Assembly (NCBI RefSeq): GCF_011064615.1
Contig: NZ_JAALJH010000085.1
Span: 1-38,993, forward strand
Length of the DNA stretch: 38,993 nucleotides
Reading direction: 5' to 3'
Source of the DNA: Aquisphaera insulae
Lineage (GTDB): Bacteria; Planctomycetota; Planctomycetia; Isosphaerales; Isosphaeraceae
Of the stretch, positions 31,773-38,993 are shown piece by piece; position 1 is the stretch's first letter, and each line of letters opens with the position of its first letter. The translations under genes were made by a program, and so were the position numbers. The notes under the pieces were generated by a model. The model saw only the letters and a program-made list of their open reading frames with translations, had not been told where the DNA came from and did not search any database.

Positions 31773-32519
31773 ATGACCTGGAATGACCGCCGTGGATCCC
31801 GATGGCTCGTCCCGCTCGCGGCCCTCGCCGCCCTCGGGATGCTCCCCTCGCGTGCCCATGCCCAGTTCGGCATGGGCTTCGGCGGCATGGGCTGGGGTAT
31901 CGGCTTCAATTACGTCCCCTCGCCGACCAACCTGATCAACGAGAACGCCATGTCTCGCGCCGGGAGGGCCCAGGCCCCGGAGAGCCGGAACATCTACGCC
32001 GGCAACCCCAACGCGTACATCAACAACCTCCGCGACAACAGCTTCGTCCCGAGCTACAGCGTGTCGCGTCGACGGCCCACCACCGAGCGTGCCCCGTCGC
32101 GACCCTCGCCGGGGGACCAGGCGGTGGCCCTGGCCGGGACGCCGAATCCGGCGCCGGCCGCGCCGGTCCGCCCTCAGATCCCCCTCGCCAGCTTCTTCGA
32201 CGCCACGCGTCGACTCGTCTGGCCGGAAGAGTCTCCGGTGGACGGCGACCTGAAGCCGAAACGCGACGTCTCCGACCAGGCCAGCCTGCAGGTCTTCCTG
32301 CAGACGCTCGCCCACGGGACCGCCACGCTGACCTCGGTGGCCGATGCCCGGCAGAAGCTCCTGGACTACGGCCGCCCCGCGCTGAAGGAAGTCCGCGAGA
32401 AGTCCACGCCCCGCGTCGCGGACACCTTCCACATGTTCATGCTGTCGCTGTACGACTCGCTCGGCCAGGTCGCGACCGTCGCCGATCCGTCCACGGGCGG
32501 CCCGCCGCCGATCCCCTAA
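31773..32519 (+). CDS. Secreted hypothetical protein
   Basis: A 248-residue exported protein. The signal peptide is WLVPLAALAALGMLPSRAHA followed by a Gly/Met/Phe-rich stretch (QFGMGFGGMGWGIGFNYVP), then NPNAYINNLRDNSFVPSYS, a Pro-rich linker and a helical C-terminal domain with SLQVFLQTLAHGTATLTSV and ADTFHMFMLSLYDSLGQ. I recall similar sequences in planctomycetes only; function unknown. GAGGACC precedes the ATG. It converges on the TlpA-like gene, with a hairpin between. Confidence 0.8.
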   Translation: MTWNDRRGSRWLVPLAALAALGMLPSRAHAQFGMGFGGMGWGIGFNYVPSPTNLINENAMSRAGRAQAPESRNIYAGNPNAYINNLRDNSFVPSYSVSRRRPTTERAPSRPSPGDQAVALAGTPNPAPAAPVRPQIPLASFFDATRRLVWPEESPVDGDLKPKRDVSDQASLQVFLQTLAHGTATLTSVADARQKLLDYGRPALKEVREKSTPRVADTFHMFMLSLYDSLGQVATVADPSTGGPPPIP

Positions 32520-32526
32520 TGAGAGA

Positions 32527-32549
32527 CGCCCCGGCGGCTTGCCGGGGCG
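32527..32549. terminator. Bidirectional hairpin between convergent genes
   Basis: CGCCCCGGC (32527-32535) pairs perfectly with GCCGGGGCG (32541-32549) around GGCTT. It lies between the stops of the secreted-protein gene (32519) and the TlpA-like gene (32593). No T-tract on either side. Confidence 0.65.
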
Positions 32550-32592
32550 CATCGAGGGATGACTGAAAACCGCGATCCGACGGGGCGTGACC

Positions 32593-33630
32593 TCAGCGGG
32601 CGAGCTCGCGGTCGATGACCTTCGCCAGGTTCTGGCGGACGACGTCGAGCTGGACGATGTTGCCGTCCTTGCCGATGACGACGCTCGCGGGGATGTCCAC
32701 GACGCCGAAGGCCGCGGCGTAGTCCGCGTCACCCTTGCCGTTGAGGAGCGTCGGCCAGCGGACGTTGTGGTCCAGCAGGAACCGGCGGATGTTGGGCAGG
32801 ATGGTCTCGGGCTTGAGCCCCTCGTCCTGGAGCGTGTCGAGGTTGATGCCGACGATCACGAGGTCCTTGCCCTGGTAGGATGCGGCCGCCTGCTGGAACT
32901 GCTCCACCTGGGCCTCGGTCGGCAGGCACCAGCTCGCCCAGAACTCGATCAGCACGACCTTCCCCTTGAGCGCGGCCAGGTCGAACGGCTTGCCGTCGAG
33001 GTCGGTGCCCCGGACCGCCGGCGCGGGCTTGCCGACCATCTCCAGCCGCTTCAGCCGTTCCGCCAGGAATTCGTGGATGACCGGCCTCGGGGAGTTCTCC
33101 AGGCAGAACTTGAAGGCCTTGATGGCGATGGGGATCTGGTCGGCATGAACAAGCCGCTGGTAGTAGGCGTCGGTGATCCCGAGGATCTCCTCCGGCGACA
33201 GGCCCGCGTCCCCCTGCTGGGCGGCCTTCGCGACCGCCTCCTTGAGGGCCGCCAGCGACGCCTCATACTCCCCGCGATCCGCCTGGGCGATGATCTTGAC
33301 GAGGTGGGCCAGCGCGGAGGTGGCGTGCGACGGGCTACCTCCCTGGATCACGGCGGCGGCGGCCGGCTCGACCTCCTTGAACATGTTGGCCGCGATCGCC
33401 AGCCGGAAGAGCTCCTCGTAGGTCGCGGCGGCGAGGGCGGGCTCCTGCCGGGCCGCGAGCTTGGCCAGGCGATCGAGCCGGGTCTTCTCGATTTGCATGT
33501 ATCCTCGGGCGAACTCCTCGTGGATCGCCTGGATGGTCTCCGGCTCCTGGGCCCGAACGGCCCCCGACGGCATGGCGACGGAGCAGCCGATCGCGACGAC
33601 CGCCCCCCGGACGAAAGACGAACGACTCAT
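32593..33630 (-). CDS. TlpA-like thioredoxin-fold protein with a single active-site cysteine
   Basis: An exported 345-residue protein. Signal peptide to about residue 27 (VRGAVVAIGCSVAM, AVRAQ), a helical domain of about 160 residues, and a C-terminal TlpA/ResA-type thioredoxin domain (VGKPAPAVRGTDLDGKPFDL, then VVLIEFWASW, cis-Pro loop VVDIPASVVIG). The active site reads W-C-L-P-T (C235, T238) where redox-active members have W-C-x-P-C, so disulfide reduction of the usual kind is not possible. It may act as an isomerase, chaperone or peroxiredoxin-like protein. The start at 33630 is chosen for the signal peptide; the frame is open upstream to 33807. Confidence 0.9.
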   Translation of the reverse strand: MSRSSFVRGAVVAIGCSVAMPSGAVRAQEPETIQAIHEEFARGYMQIEKTRLDRLAKLAARQEPALAAATYEELFRLAIAANMFKEVEPAAAAVIQGGSPSHATSALAHLVKIIAQADRGEYEASLAALKEAVAKAAQQGDAGLSPEEILGITDAYYQRLVHADQIPIAIKAFKFCLENSPRPVIHEFLAERLKRLEMVGKPAPAVRGTDLDGKPFDLAALKGKVVLIEFWASWCLPTEAQVEQFQQAAASYQGKDLVIVGINLDTLQDEGLKPETILPNIRRFLLDHNVRWPTLLNGKGDADYAAAFGVVDIPASVVIGKDGNIVQLDVVRQNLAKVIDRELAR

Positions 33631-33846
33631 GAAGCGATACTCCCGACGCGAGCCATCGGGGCACGAAGGCGTCGTGCCCGCCCTGATCTGTCCGTCCCGG
33701 AGATCCGGCGCCCCCAGTCTCGGAACAAGGCCACATTGTGCCATGCCGCCCCCAACAAGGGTAGTGCGCCGCCGCGACACCACGCGGATGTCTCGCCGGC
33801 ACCGCACCGACCGAATCCGGATGCCGGGCCGATCGCGGCCGGCGCT

Positions 33847-33898
33847 TCACGGCCCCGGCGCGGGGGCCTCGGGCGACTTCAGGTAGGCGATGAGGTCG
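33847..33898. repeat. 52-bp exact direct repeat, copy A (duplicate of the cytochrome gene 3' end)
   Basis: Identical over 52 bases to 34683-34734, which encodes the last 16 codons and the stop of the PVC-type cytochrome gene. The spacing between copies is 836 bp and two genes lie between. The last six or so codons of the 33879-34256 gene lie in this copy. Confidence 0.92.
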
Positions 33899-34256
33899 GA
33901 GGGAGGGAAGATCGCCGCAACGCCACCCGGGCCCTGGCTTGCGAGTTTTCGAACTCGCCGAGGATCCAGACCGTGCCGCCCGGACCCGGCCGGCGGAATG
34001 CGAGCTGGCCGCCATAGAGGTTCGGGGGAGTCCCGGCCTCGGCTGCGGAAAGGGTTGCGAATCGCGCCAGGAGTGGCCGGACCAATCGGCGAGACTGGCG
34101 ATCTTCGAGACTATCGGCGTCGAGGACCAGTTCGCTCGGGCCCTCCGGCCCCTGGATCGCGACCGCCCCGAGGACCTCCTCCGCCAGTTGATCGACGGTC
34201 CAACCCTCACCGAGAGGGGCAGCAAGCATGTCCGCGATCGAGCTGGTTGAGATCAC
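33879..34256 (-). CDS. Hypothetical protein, second gene of the repeat-flanked module
   Basis: A 125-residue acidic protein that I do not recognise by name. It contains SSIADMLAAPLGEGWTVDQL, VLDADSLEDRQSRRLVRPLL and LYGGQLAFRRPGPGG, VWILGEFENSQARARVALRR. The gene starts (GTG 34256) with a GTGA overlap on the first gene; an ATG at 34289 is the alternative. Its 3' end runs into the 52-bp repeat, so the C-terminal SSLPPTSSPT is probably not native and the protein may be truncated. Position after a possible toxin suggests an immunity or antitoxin role; this is inference. Confidence 0.65.
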   Translation of the reverse strand: MISTSSIADMLAAPLGEGWTVDQLAEEVLGAVAIQGPEGPSELVLDADSLEDRQSRRLVRPLLARFATLSAAEAGTPPNLYGGQLAFRRPGPGGTVWILGEFENSQARARVALRRSSLPPTSSPT

Positions 34257-34633
34257 AGGAGGATGACCCGTTTCCTGAGGTGGCGCCATTCCGCGATCAG
34301 TTCGTCGAGGCCGCTCTCCGCCTCGAAGCGTATCTCACCGCCCCGGGCGAGGGCCGCCGCGATGGGATCGGCGTAAATCCGGTCCATGATCCATCCGGGG
34401 ACTTCAAACTCCACAATAGCCGGACCCCCCTCGTCCGGGAATAGCATGTCCTTGTTACGTGCCGCGATCTCGGGCATGCCAGTGCCGCAGGAGCGACCGT
34501 CTGCAATGACCGCGGAGAGCCCTTCGGCCGTCGGAAGTCCTGTACTACCCGGTTCGCGGAATGAGGGGTCTGGCCCATGCTGCTCGATCGCGATGGCTCG
34601 CGCGGCCGTGGTTCCGTGGTGGAGGATCGTCAT
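34253..34633 (-). CDS. Hypothetical protein with an HGT-type N-terminus, first gene of the repeat-flanked module
   Basis: A 126-residue protein. It starts MTILHHGTTAARAIAIEQHG and continues with PDPSFREPGSTGLPTAEGLS, DEGGPAIVEFEVPGWIMDRI and GEIRFEAESGLDELIAEWRH. The opening hG(T)T followed by a helix resembles ADP-ribosyltransferase-like folds such as PARP/DarT/RES, but the resemblance is short. I recall similar planctomycete proteins without known role. The ATG at 34633 has GCGGGAACC before it. Toxin role possible, not shown. Confidence 0.7.
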   Translation of the reverse strand: MTILHHGTTAARAIAIEQHGPDPSFREPGSTGLPTAEGLSAVIADGRSCGTGMPEIAARNKDMLFPDEGGPAIVEFEVPGWIMDRIYADPIAAALARGGEIRFEAESGLDELIAEWRHLRKRVILL

Positions 34634-34682
34634 GGTTCCCGCGCGTGACACGCGGAGCACTCCTGGAATGACAACGCATCAG

Positions 34683-34734
34683 TCACGGCCCCGGCGCGGG
34701 GGCCTCGGGCGACTTCAGGTAGGCGATGAGGTCG
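34683..34734. repeat. 52-bp exact direct repeat, copy B (native 3' end of the cytochrome gene)
   Basis: Copy in its native context: 16 codons plus stop of the PVC-type cytochrome gene. Copy A is at 33847-33898. The identity ends abruptly at both edges. Confidence 0.92.
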
Positions 34735-37586
34735 ACGAGGTCGGCGGGGGAGAGGTTCTGCTCCAGGCCGTCGGGCATCAGGGAGCGGCCGGTGGAGCGG
34801 AGGGCCTCGACATCGCCGCGGGGGATGACGTCCTCGAGGCCCTCGGCGCGGCGGAGGCGGAGGGTGGTCGGAGTCTCCTCGACGAGGAGGCCGGTGAGCA
34901 TGTCGCCGCGGGCCGTGGCGACGACGACGGCCACGCCGTCCGGGGCGACCTCGCGGCTGGGGTCGAGGATCGCGACCAGGAGATCGGCGGGGGGACGGCC
35001 GGCGACGCTGAGGAGGTCCGGGCCGACCTTCGGCCCCCGACCCCCGCGGGCGTGGCAGGTCTGGCAGTTCTTGGCGAACAGGTCGCGACCCCGCGCGGGG
35101 TCGCCCGCCGCGGCCGAGACCGCCGGGGCGTACTTCGCGAGGACCGCGCGGCGGTCGGCTCCCGCGGCGGCGGGGAGCACCTCGTCCAGGCGCTTCGCGA
35201 AGGCCGGATCGGCAAGCCGCCGCAGGGCGTCGCGCGTGCCGGGATCGATCTCGGACGCGGCCAGCCGCTTCGCCGCGACCGCCTCGAGGAGCCTCGTCGC
35301 CAGCGCCGGCGAGGAGCTGAGCGCGCCCAGCAGCACGCGGCGGGTCGTCAACGCGAGGTCGTCCCAGCGCGCGAGCAGGACGTCGGCCAGCGTGGGGCCG
35401 CCGGCCGCGGCGACGGCCCGGGCCGCGGCCGACTGGAGCGTCGCCGGCTGGCCCGCGCCGACGAGGACCGGGATCAGCTCTCGCGCCGCCGGGTCGCGCG
35501 CGGCCAGCAGGGCGGCGAACGCTCGCTCGCGGGCGGGCAGGGGGGCGGCGGCGTCCCTGGCCGCGGCCGCCGCCGCCCGGCGGAGACGCTCGACGGCCTG
35601 CCGGAGGGGCAGGGGTGCGGGCTCCAGGGTGGGCCAGGCGAACGTCCTCGACGGCCCTCGCGCCTGTCCCTCGGCGATCCCTTCCAGGAGGGCGAAGCCG
35701 GCCGCCCGGTCGGGGGCGGCGGCCGCGTGCCCGAGGGCGGCGGTGACGAGCTCCGGGTCCGGGGAGGGCCCGATCATCGCGCCCAGGCGGGCCAGGAAGC
35801 CGAGCTGGGCCTCGGTCGGCCGGGCGAGCCAATCCGGCTGGCGGGTGGCCAGGATGTCCAGGAACTTGGCGGGCGAGGCCGCGATCGCCCCCAGGATCGC
35901 GGCGGCCGTCCACGGAGACTCGGCGTCGCGGGCGGCGACCCGCGCCAGGGCGTCGCGCGCGGCGTCGGTGTTGAGCCTGGCGAGGGCCACGACCGCGCGG
36001 AGGCGGACCCGCGGGTCGGCGTCGTCCGCCGCGGCGGCGAGTTCGGCCGCGAAGAGGGGCGCCCGCCCCGCCCGGACGACGACGCGGGCCGCCTGCTCGC
36101 GGACGCGAGGGCTCGGGTCGCGGAGCGTGGCCCGGAGCGTCTCGTCATCGAGCGAATCCATGCCGACGAGGGTCCAGAGGGCGTGGGCCCTTGCGACCGG
36201 GACGATCGAGGTGGTCGCCAGCCGGCGGAGGGCCGGCGCCGCGGCCTTCCCGTCCGGCCGCTCGACCAGCAGCCGCTGGGCGGTGTCCCGGTGCCAGCCG
36301 TCGGGGCTTTCGAGCAGGGCGACGAGCCCCGCCGTGTCGGCCGTGCCCGGCTTGCGGGCGGCCTCGCCGGGCTTGCTGCCGCGGGGGGCGATCCGCCAGA
36401 TCCGGCCGTGCTCGAAACCCTCGCGGAAGTCGACGGCCTTCCGCTGCCCCTCCGGGACGAAGTCCGGGTGCTCCACCCAGGCCCGGCAGAAATCGGCGAC
36501 GTAGAGCGCACCGTCGGGGCCGTTGGCGAGGTTCACGGGGCGGAACCAGGCGTGAGTCGAGGCCAGGAACTCGCGATCGGCTTCCCCCGGGGCGCGGCGG
36601 GCGATGAAGGTGGGGCCGTCCGGGACGAGCTTGCGACGCTGGACCAGGCTGGTGAGCGGCTCGCAGAAGAGGGCGTCGCCGCGGTAGGCGTCGCCGAGCA
36701 GGCCGCCGCGCTCGATGGTCGGGCCGCACGTGGCGTTGAAGAAGGCGACGGTCTCGGCATTGAACCGCCGCTGCGTCGGGGCGATCGAGTAGACCCGCCC
36801 GCCGTCGGCCATGTCCAGGATGTCGGCCACCGTGCGGGGGTCGGCGGCGAGGCCGAGGTCGGACGCCTCGAGGACGACGTGGCGGATGGGGACCGTGTTC
36901 CACGACGGGAATCGATCGCCCCAGTCGTCGCGGGGGAGGCCGAACTGGCTGAAGCCGGCGACGGGAAGGGCGGTGACGCCGGTCGGTTCCAGCCGGAGAT
37001 CGTTGCGGGGGATCGGGACGCCTCTGGCTGGCGGATCGCCGGGCCGCCGCACGGCGCCGCCGCTTCGACCGTTGGCCAGGTAGATGTGATTGTCCATGCC
37101 CCATGTCGGGCTGTTGACGCGGAGCTGCTGGTTCCCCTCGCCGAAGCCGGTCAGCATCACGGTGCGGACGTCCGCCCGGCCGTCGCCGTTGGTGTCCTTG
37201 AAGAAGACCAGGTCGGGCGCCGCGGTGACGAGGATGCCGCCGTTCCAGGGGAGGACGCCATTGGGCCAGTGGAGGCCGTCGGCGAAGGTGGTGACGCGCT
37301 CGTATCGGCCGTCGCCGTCGCGGTCCTCCAGCCGCTTCACCCGGCCGCCGTCCGGGGAGATCGGATAGTCCGTCATCTCGACCACGTAGAGGGCCCCGTG
37401 CTCATCCCAGGCCATCGCCACCGGTGCCGAGATGTCCGGCTCGGCGGCGACCAGCTCGATCGTCAGCGCCGGGTCGGCGAGCCGCAGCGCGGCGCGAGAT
37501 TCCTCGGGCGTGGGGGGCTTCTCGGCGAGGACGACGGGGGCCAGGAACAGGGGGGCCAGGGCCAGCCGGAGGCCGAGTCGGGGCAT
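34683..37586 (-). CDS. PVC-type membrane-bound dehydrogenase with HEAT repeats and cytochrome c domain
   Basis: A 967-residue exported protein. Signal peptide MPRLGLRLALAPLFLAPVVL, then a beta-propeller dehydrogenase domain (DPALTIELVAAEPDISAPVA, MAWDEHGALYVVEMTDYPIS, FKDTNGDGRADVR), FNATCGPTIERGG and NGPDGALYVADFCRAW, HEAT-like Ala/Arg repeats (about 420-800), and a C-terminal heme-binding domain with C841-Q-T-C-H845 and a likely Met ligand in LMPDG. The family is a hallmark of planctomycetes and Verrucomicrobia; it is thought to oxidise sugars or other substrates with electron transfer to a c-heme. GAGGATCCACG precedes the ATG. It follows the ceramidase-like gene by 12 bases. Confidence 0.92.
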   Translation of the reverse strand: MPRLGLRLALAPLFLAPVVLAEKPPTPEESRAALRLADPALTIELVAAEPDISAPVAMAWDEHGALYVVEMTDYPISPDGGRVKRLEDRDGDGRYERVTTFADGLHWPNGVLPWNGGILVTAAPDLVFFKDTNGDGRADVRTVMLTGFGEGNQQLRVNSPTWGMDNHIYLANGRSGGAVRRPGDPPARGVPIPRNDLRLEPTGVTALPVAGFSQFGLPRDDWGDRFPSWNTVPIRHVVLEASDLGLAADPRTVADILDMADGGRVYSIAPTQRRFNAETVAFFNATCGPTIERGGLLGDAYRGDALFCEPLTSLVQRRKLVPDGPTFIARRAPGEADREFLASTHAWFRPVNLANGPDGALYVADFCRAWVEHPDFVPEGQRKAVDFREGFEHGRIWRIAPRGSKPGEAARKPGTADTAGLVALLESPDGWHRDTAQRLLVERPDGKAAAPALRRLATTSIVPVARAHALWTLVGMDSLDDETLRATLRDPSPRVREQAARVVVRAGRAPLFAAELAAAADDADPRVRLRAVVALARLNTDAARDALARVAARDAESPWTAAAILGAIAASPAKFLDILATRQPDWLARPTEAQLGFLARLGAMIGPSPDPELVTAALGHAAAAPDRAAGFALLEGIAEGQARGPSRTFAWPTLEPAPLPLRQAVERLRRAAAAAARDAAAPLPARERAFAALLAARDPAARELIPVLVGAGQPATLQSAAARAVAAAGGPTLADVLLARWDDLALTTRRVLLGALSSSPALATRLLEAVAAKRLAASEIDPGTRDALRRLADPAFAKRLDEVLPAAAGADRRAVLAKYAPAVSAAAGDPARGRDLFAKNCQTCHARGGRGPKVGPDLLSVAGRPPADLLVAILDPSREVAPDGVAVVVATARGDMLTGLLVEETPTTLRLRRAEGLEDVIPRGDVEALRSTGRSLMPDGLEQNLSPADLVDLIAYLKSPEAPAPGP

Positions 37587-37598
37587 CGTGGATCCTCG

Positions 37599-38978
37599 TC
37601 AACGATCGCGGGAAGGGGGCTGCAATTCGCCGAGCAGCCCGACGGCCGCGTCGACGAGGATCTCGCCGGAGTCGCGGGCGACGAAGCTGTGCAGGCCGGT
37701 CCACGTCTGGTAGCCCCCCTTGTCGAATGCGGGCGCGTCGGGGACATAGCCGACGTAGTCGTTCGCCAGCTCGAAGACGAACGTGTCCCGATAGGGGGAT
37801 CGGCGCTTGATCTCCTGGCCGAGCGTCGTGAAGAACTCGGCCGGGATGCCCACCAGTGCGATGTCGCCGAGGACGACCGCCTGGACCCACGTCTTGCGGT
37901 CCCGGCCCTGCTTCGGGGAGAGGACCTTGCGGCTGTTCCGGAAGACGGCGATCGTCGCCTCGTGGTAGGGGGCGGGCTGGCGCTTCGTGCAGTAGGCGAC
38001 GACCTTGGCATCCTCCGCGGCCTCGTCGTAGGTCCGATACTTCAGGGTGACCTCGGCACGCTTCGCCCGGATCGTCGGCACGGGGCGAGGCGCCGCGCGG
38101 TCGAGCGCCTCGGCGACGGCGGCCTTGATGCGGAAGATGGCCTCGGGGATCTTGAGGTCGAGGTTGTGGGTCGAGCCGGAGGCGCCCTCGAAGAAGGCGA
38201 AGGTGCCGCCCCGCTCCTTCTCGAGCTCCTGGGCGGCCAGGCCGTAGAAGCTCGGCGAGCGGACGCCGGGCTTCACCGTGCCGATCGTGTGGGTCGAGTG
38301 ATTGAAGAGCGTCCCCTCGAGCTTGCCGTCGGGCCGGACGAAGGCGAGGACCGGCAGGTCGGTGTCGAACGGGCCGGTCGGCCGGACGGCGTCGGCCATC
38401 GAGCCGACCCAGTAGATCGAGCCGTCGGCCAGGAGCAGGCGGCTGTTCTTGCCGACCGAGGATTCTTCCCCGCGGCGGAACTTCAGCGTCGCCGGCGCGA
38501 GCCGGTCGTTCGCCGCGACGGCCGCCTCCTCGACCTTCTTCCCCACCTGCTTCGAGAACGCCTCCTCGCGGTTGTAGCCGTGCACGGTCACCGTCGTCGG
38601 GGCGTGGTGCGTGTGGGTGCAATTGATGAGGATGTGATCGAAGGGGATGCCGGTCCTCGCCTCGATGGCCCGCGCGGCCGGGTCGAGGACGTCGCGCTCG
38701 AGCATCAGGACGTCGCACGCGACGAGGCAGGCCTTGGTCCCGTCCGCCGCACGGATCACGATCGCCGAGGCTCGGAGCTCCCCCTCCTGGCCACTGGCCT
38801 TGCCCGGCCCGATGCCGCCGCCGATGACCAGGTCGTCCGTCGCCTCGAGGACGCGGGCCGCCGCGCCCGCCTGCAGGCCATCGGCCGCGAATCCACTCGT
38901 CATAGTGATCGAGAGCGAAACTGCCCATGCCGCCAACGAGCCGATCGCCCGCCGCGTCCGTCCGCGTCGTCCGGTCAT
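37599..38978 (-). CDS. Neutral/alkaline ceramidase-like secreted hydrolase
   Basis: A 459-residue exported protein, with a signal peptide of about 32 residues (IGSLAAWAVSLSITMTSGFA). Zinc-binding-type INCTHTHHAPTTV and FNHSTHTIGT, and EGASGSTHNLDL are typical of the neutral ceramidase N-terminal domain as found in planctomycetes, often next to PVC-type cytochromes. It lacks the extra C-terminal domain of true ceramidases, so the amide or ester substrate is unknown. The ATG at 38978 is near the window's right end, where the upstream region is cut off. Confidence 0.88.
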   Translation of the reverse strand: MTGRRGRTRRAIGSLAAWAVSLSITMTSGFAADGLQAGAAARVLEATDDLVIGGGIGPGKASGQEGELRASAIVIRAADGTKACLVACDVLMLERDVLDPAARAIEARTGIPFDHILINCTHTHHAPTTVTVHGYNREEAFSKQVGKKVEEAAVAANDRLAPATLKFRRGEESSVGKNSRLLLADGSIYWVGSMADAVRPTGPFDTDLPVLAFVRPDGKLEGTLFNHSTHTIGTVKPGVRSPSFYGLAAQELEKERGGTFAFFEGASGSTHNLDLKIPEAIFRIKAAVAEALDRAAPRPVPTIRAKRAEVTLKYRTYDEAAEDAKVVAYCTKRQPAPYHEATIAVFRNSRKVLSPKQGRDRKTWVQAVVLGDIALVGIPAEFFTTLGQEIKRRSPYRDTFVFELANDYVGYVPDAPAFDKGGYQTWTGLHSFVARDSGEILVDAAVGLLGELQPPSRDR

Positions 38979-38993
38979 GATGATGGCCCTTTC

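Overview
The window (about 70% G+C throughout) reads as chromosome of a Planctomycete, most likely the family Isosphaeraceae. The grounds are a PVC-type membrane-bound dehydrogenase/cytochrome c gene next to a ceramidase-like secreted hydrolase, an XylR-type AraC regulator with a periplasmic-binding-like sensor, a free-standing Ser/Thr kinase, Uma2 endonuclease, and several secreted proteins of planctomycete type. I see no rRNA, tRNA, CRISPR array, transposase or integrase gene.

Layout. 1-2040: an interspersed double-hairpin repeat, then a minus-strand PIN / XRE-ImmA(IrrE) gene pair of toxin-antitoxin type. 2417-2590: a small conserved KGD/RDTETGRF-type protein, followed by remnants of two other genes. 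2889-9377: a divergent XylR-type regulator and a complete Leloir operon (galT, a galactokinase-like GHMP kinase, a phosphoglucomutase/phosphomannomutase, galE). 9474-15817: AI-2E family transporter, ferritin-like protein, small membrane protein, VOC protein, a Ser/Thr kinase with a very long activation segment, and an ArnT-like glycosyltransferase. 16135-16965: a strongly structured leader and a secreted Cys-rich protein.

17275-31525 holds the most interesting block, a flagellar type III export cluster: fliF, fliG, fliO, fliP, fliQ, fliR, flhB, (a 3.3-kb accessory insert), flhA, flhF, a tiny flhG remnant and a FliA/WhiG-type sigma factor. Three of its parts depart from the textbook. FliG lacks the whole FliM-binding middle part and the three torque charges. 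FlhB has no NPTH autocleavage motif. FlhG is cut down to 59 residues that keep only the FlhF-activating DQAxxLRxL helix and a basic amphipathic C-terminus. Export-gate proteins (FliP, FliQ, FliR, FlhA) look intact, and no fliH, fliI, fliJ, fliM or fliN lies in the block. Together this suggests a flagellum-derived export/basal-body machine that may not rotate or switch substrates in the usual way.

31773-38978: a secreted protein, a TlpA-like thioredoxin that has lost its second active-site cysteine, a two-gene module flanked by 52-bp exact direct repeats of the 3' end of the neighbouring cytochrome gene, then that PVC-type cytochrome gene and the ceramidase-like gene. Accessory and decaying pieces are scattered: an in-frame-deleted VapC-type PIN toxin beside an intact Phd antitoxin, gene fragments at 2674-2888, and several classes of palindromic intergenic repeats.
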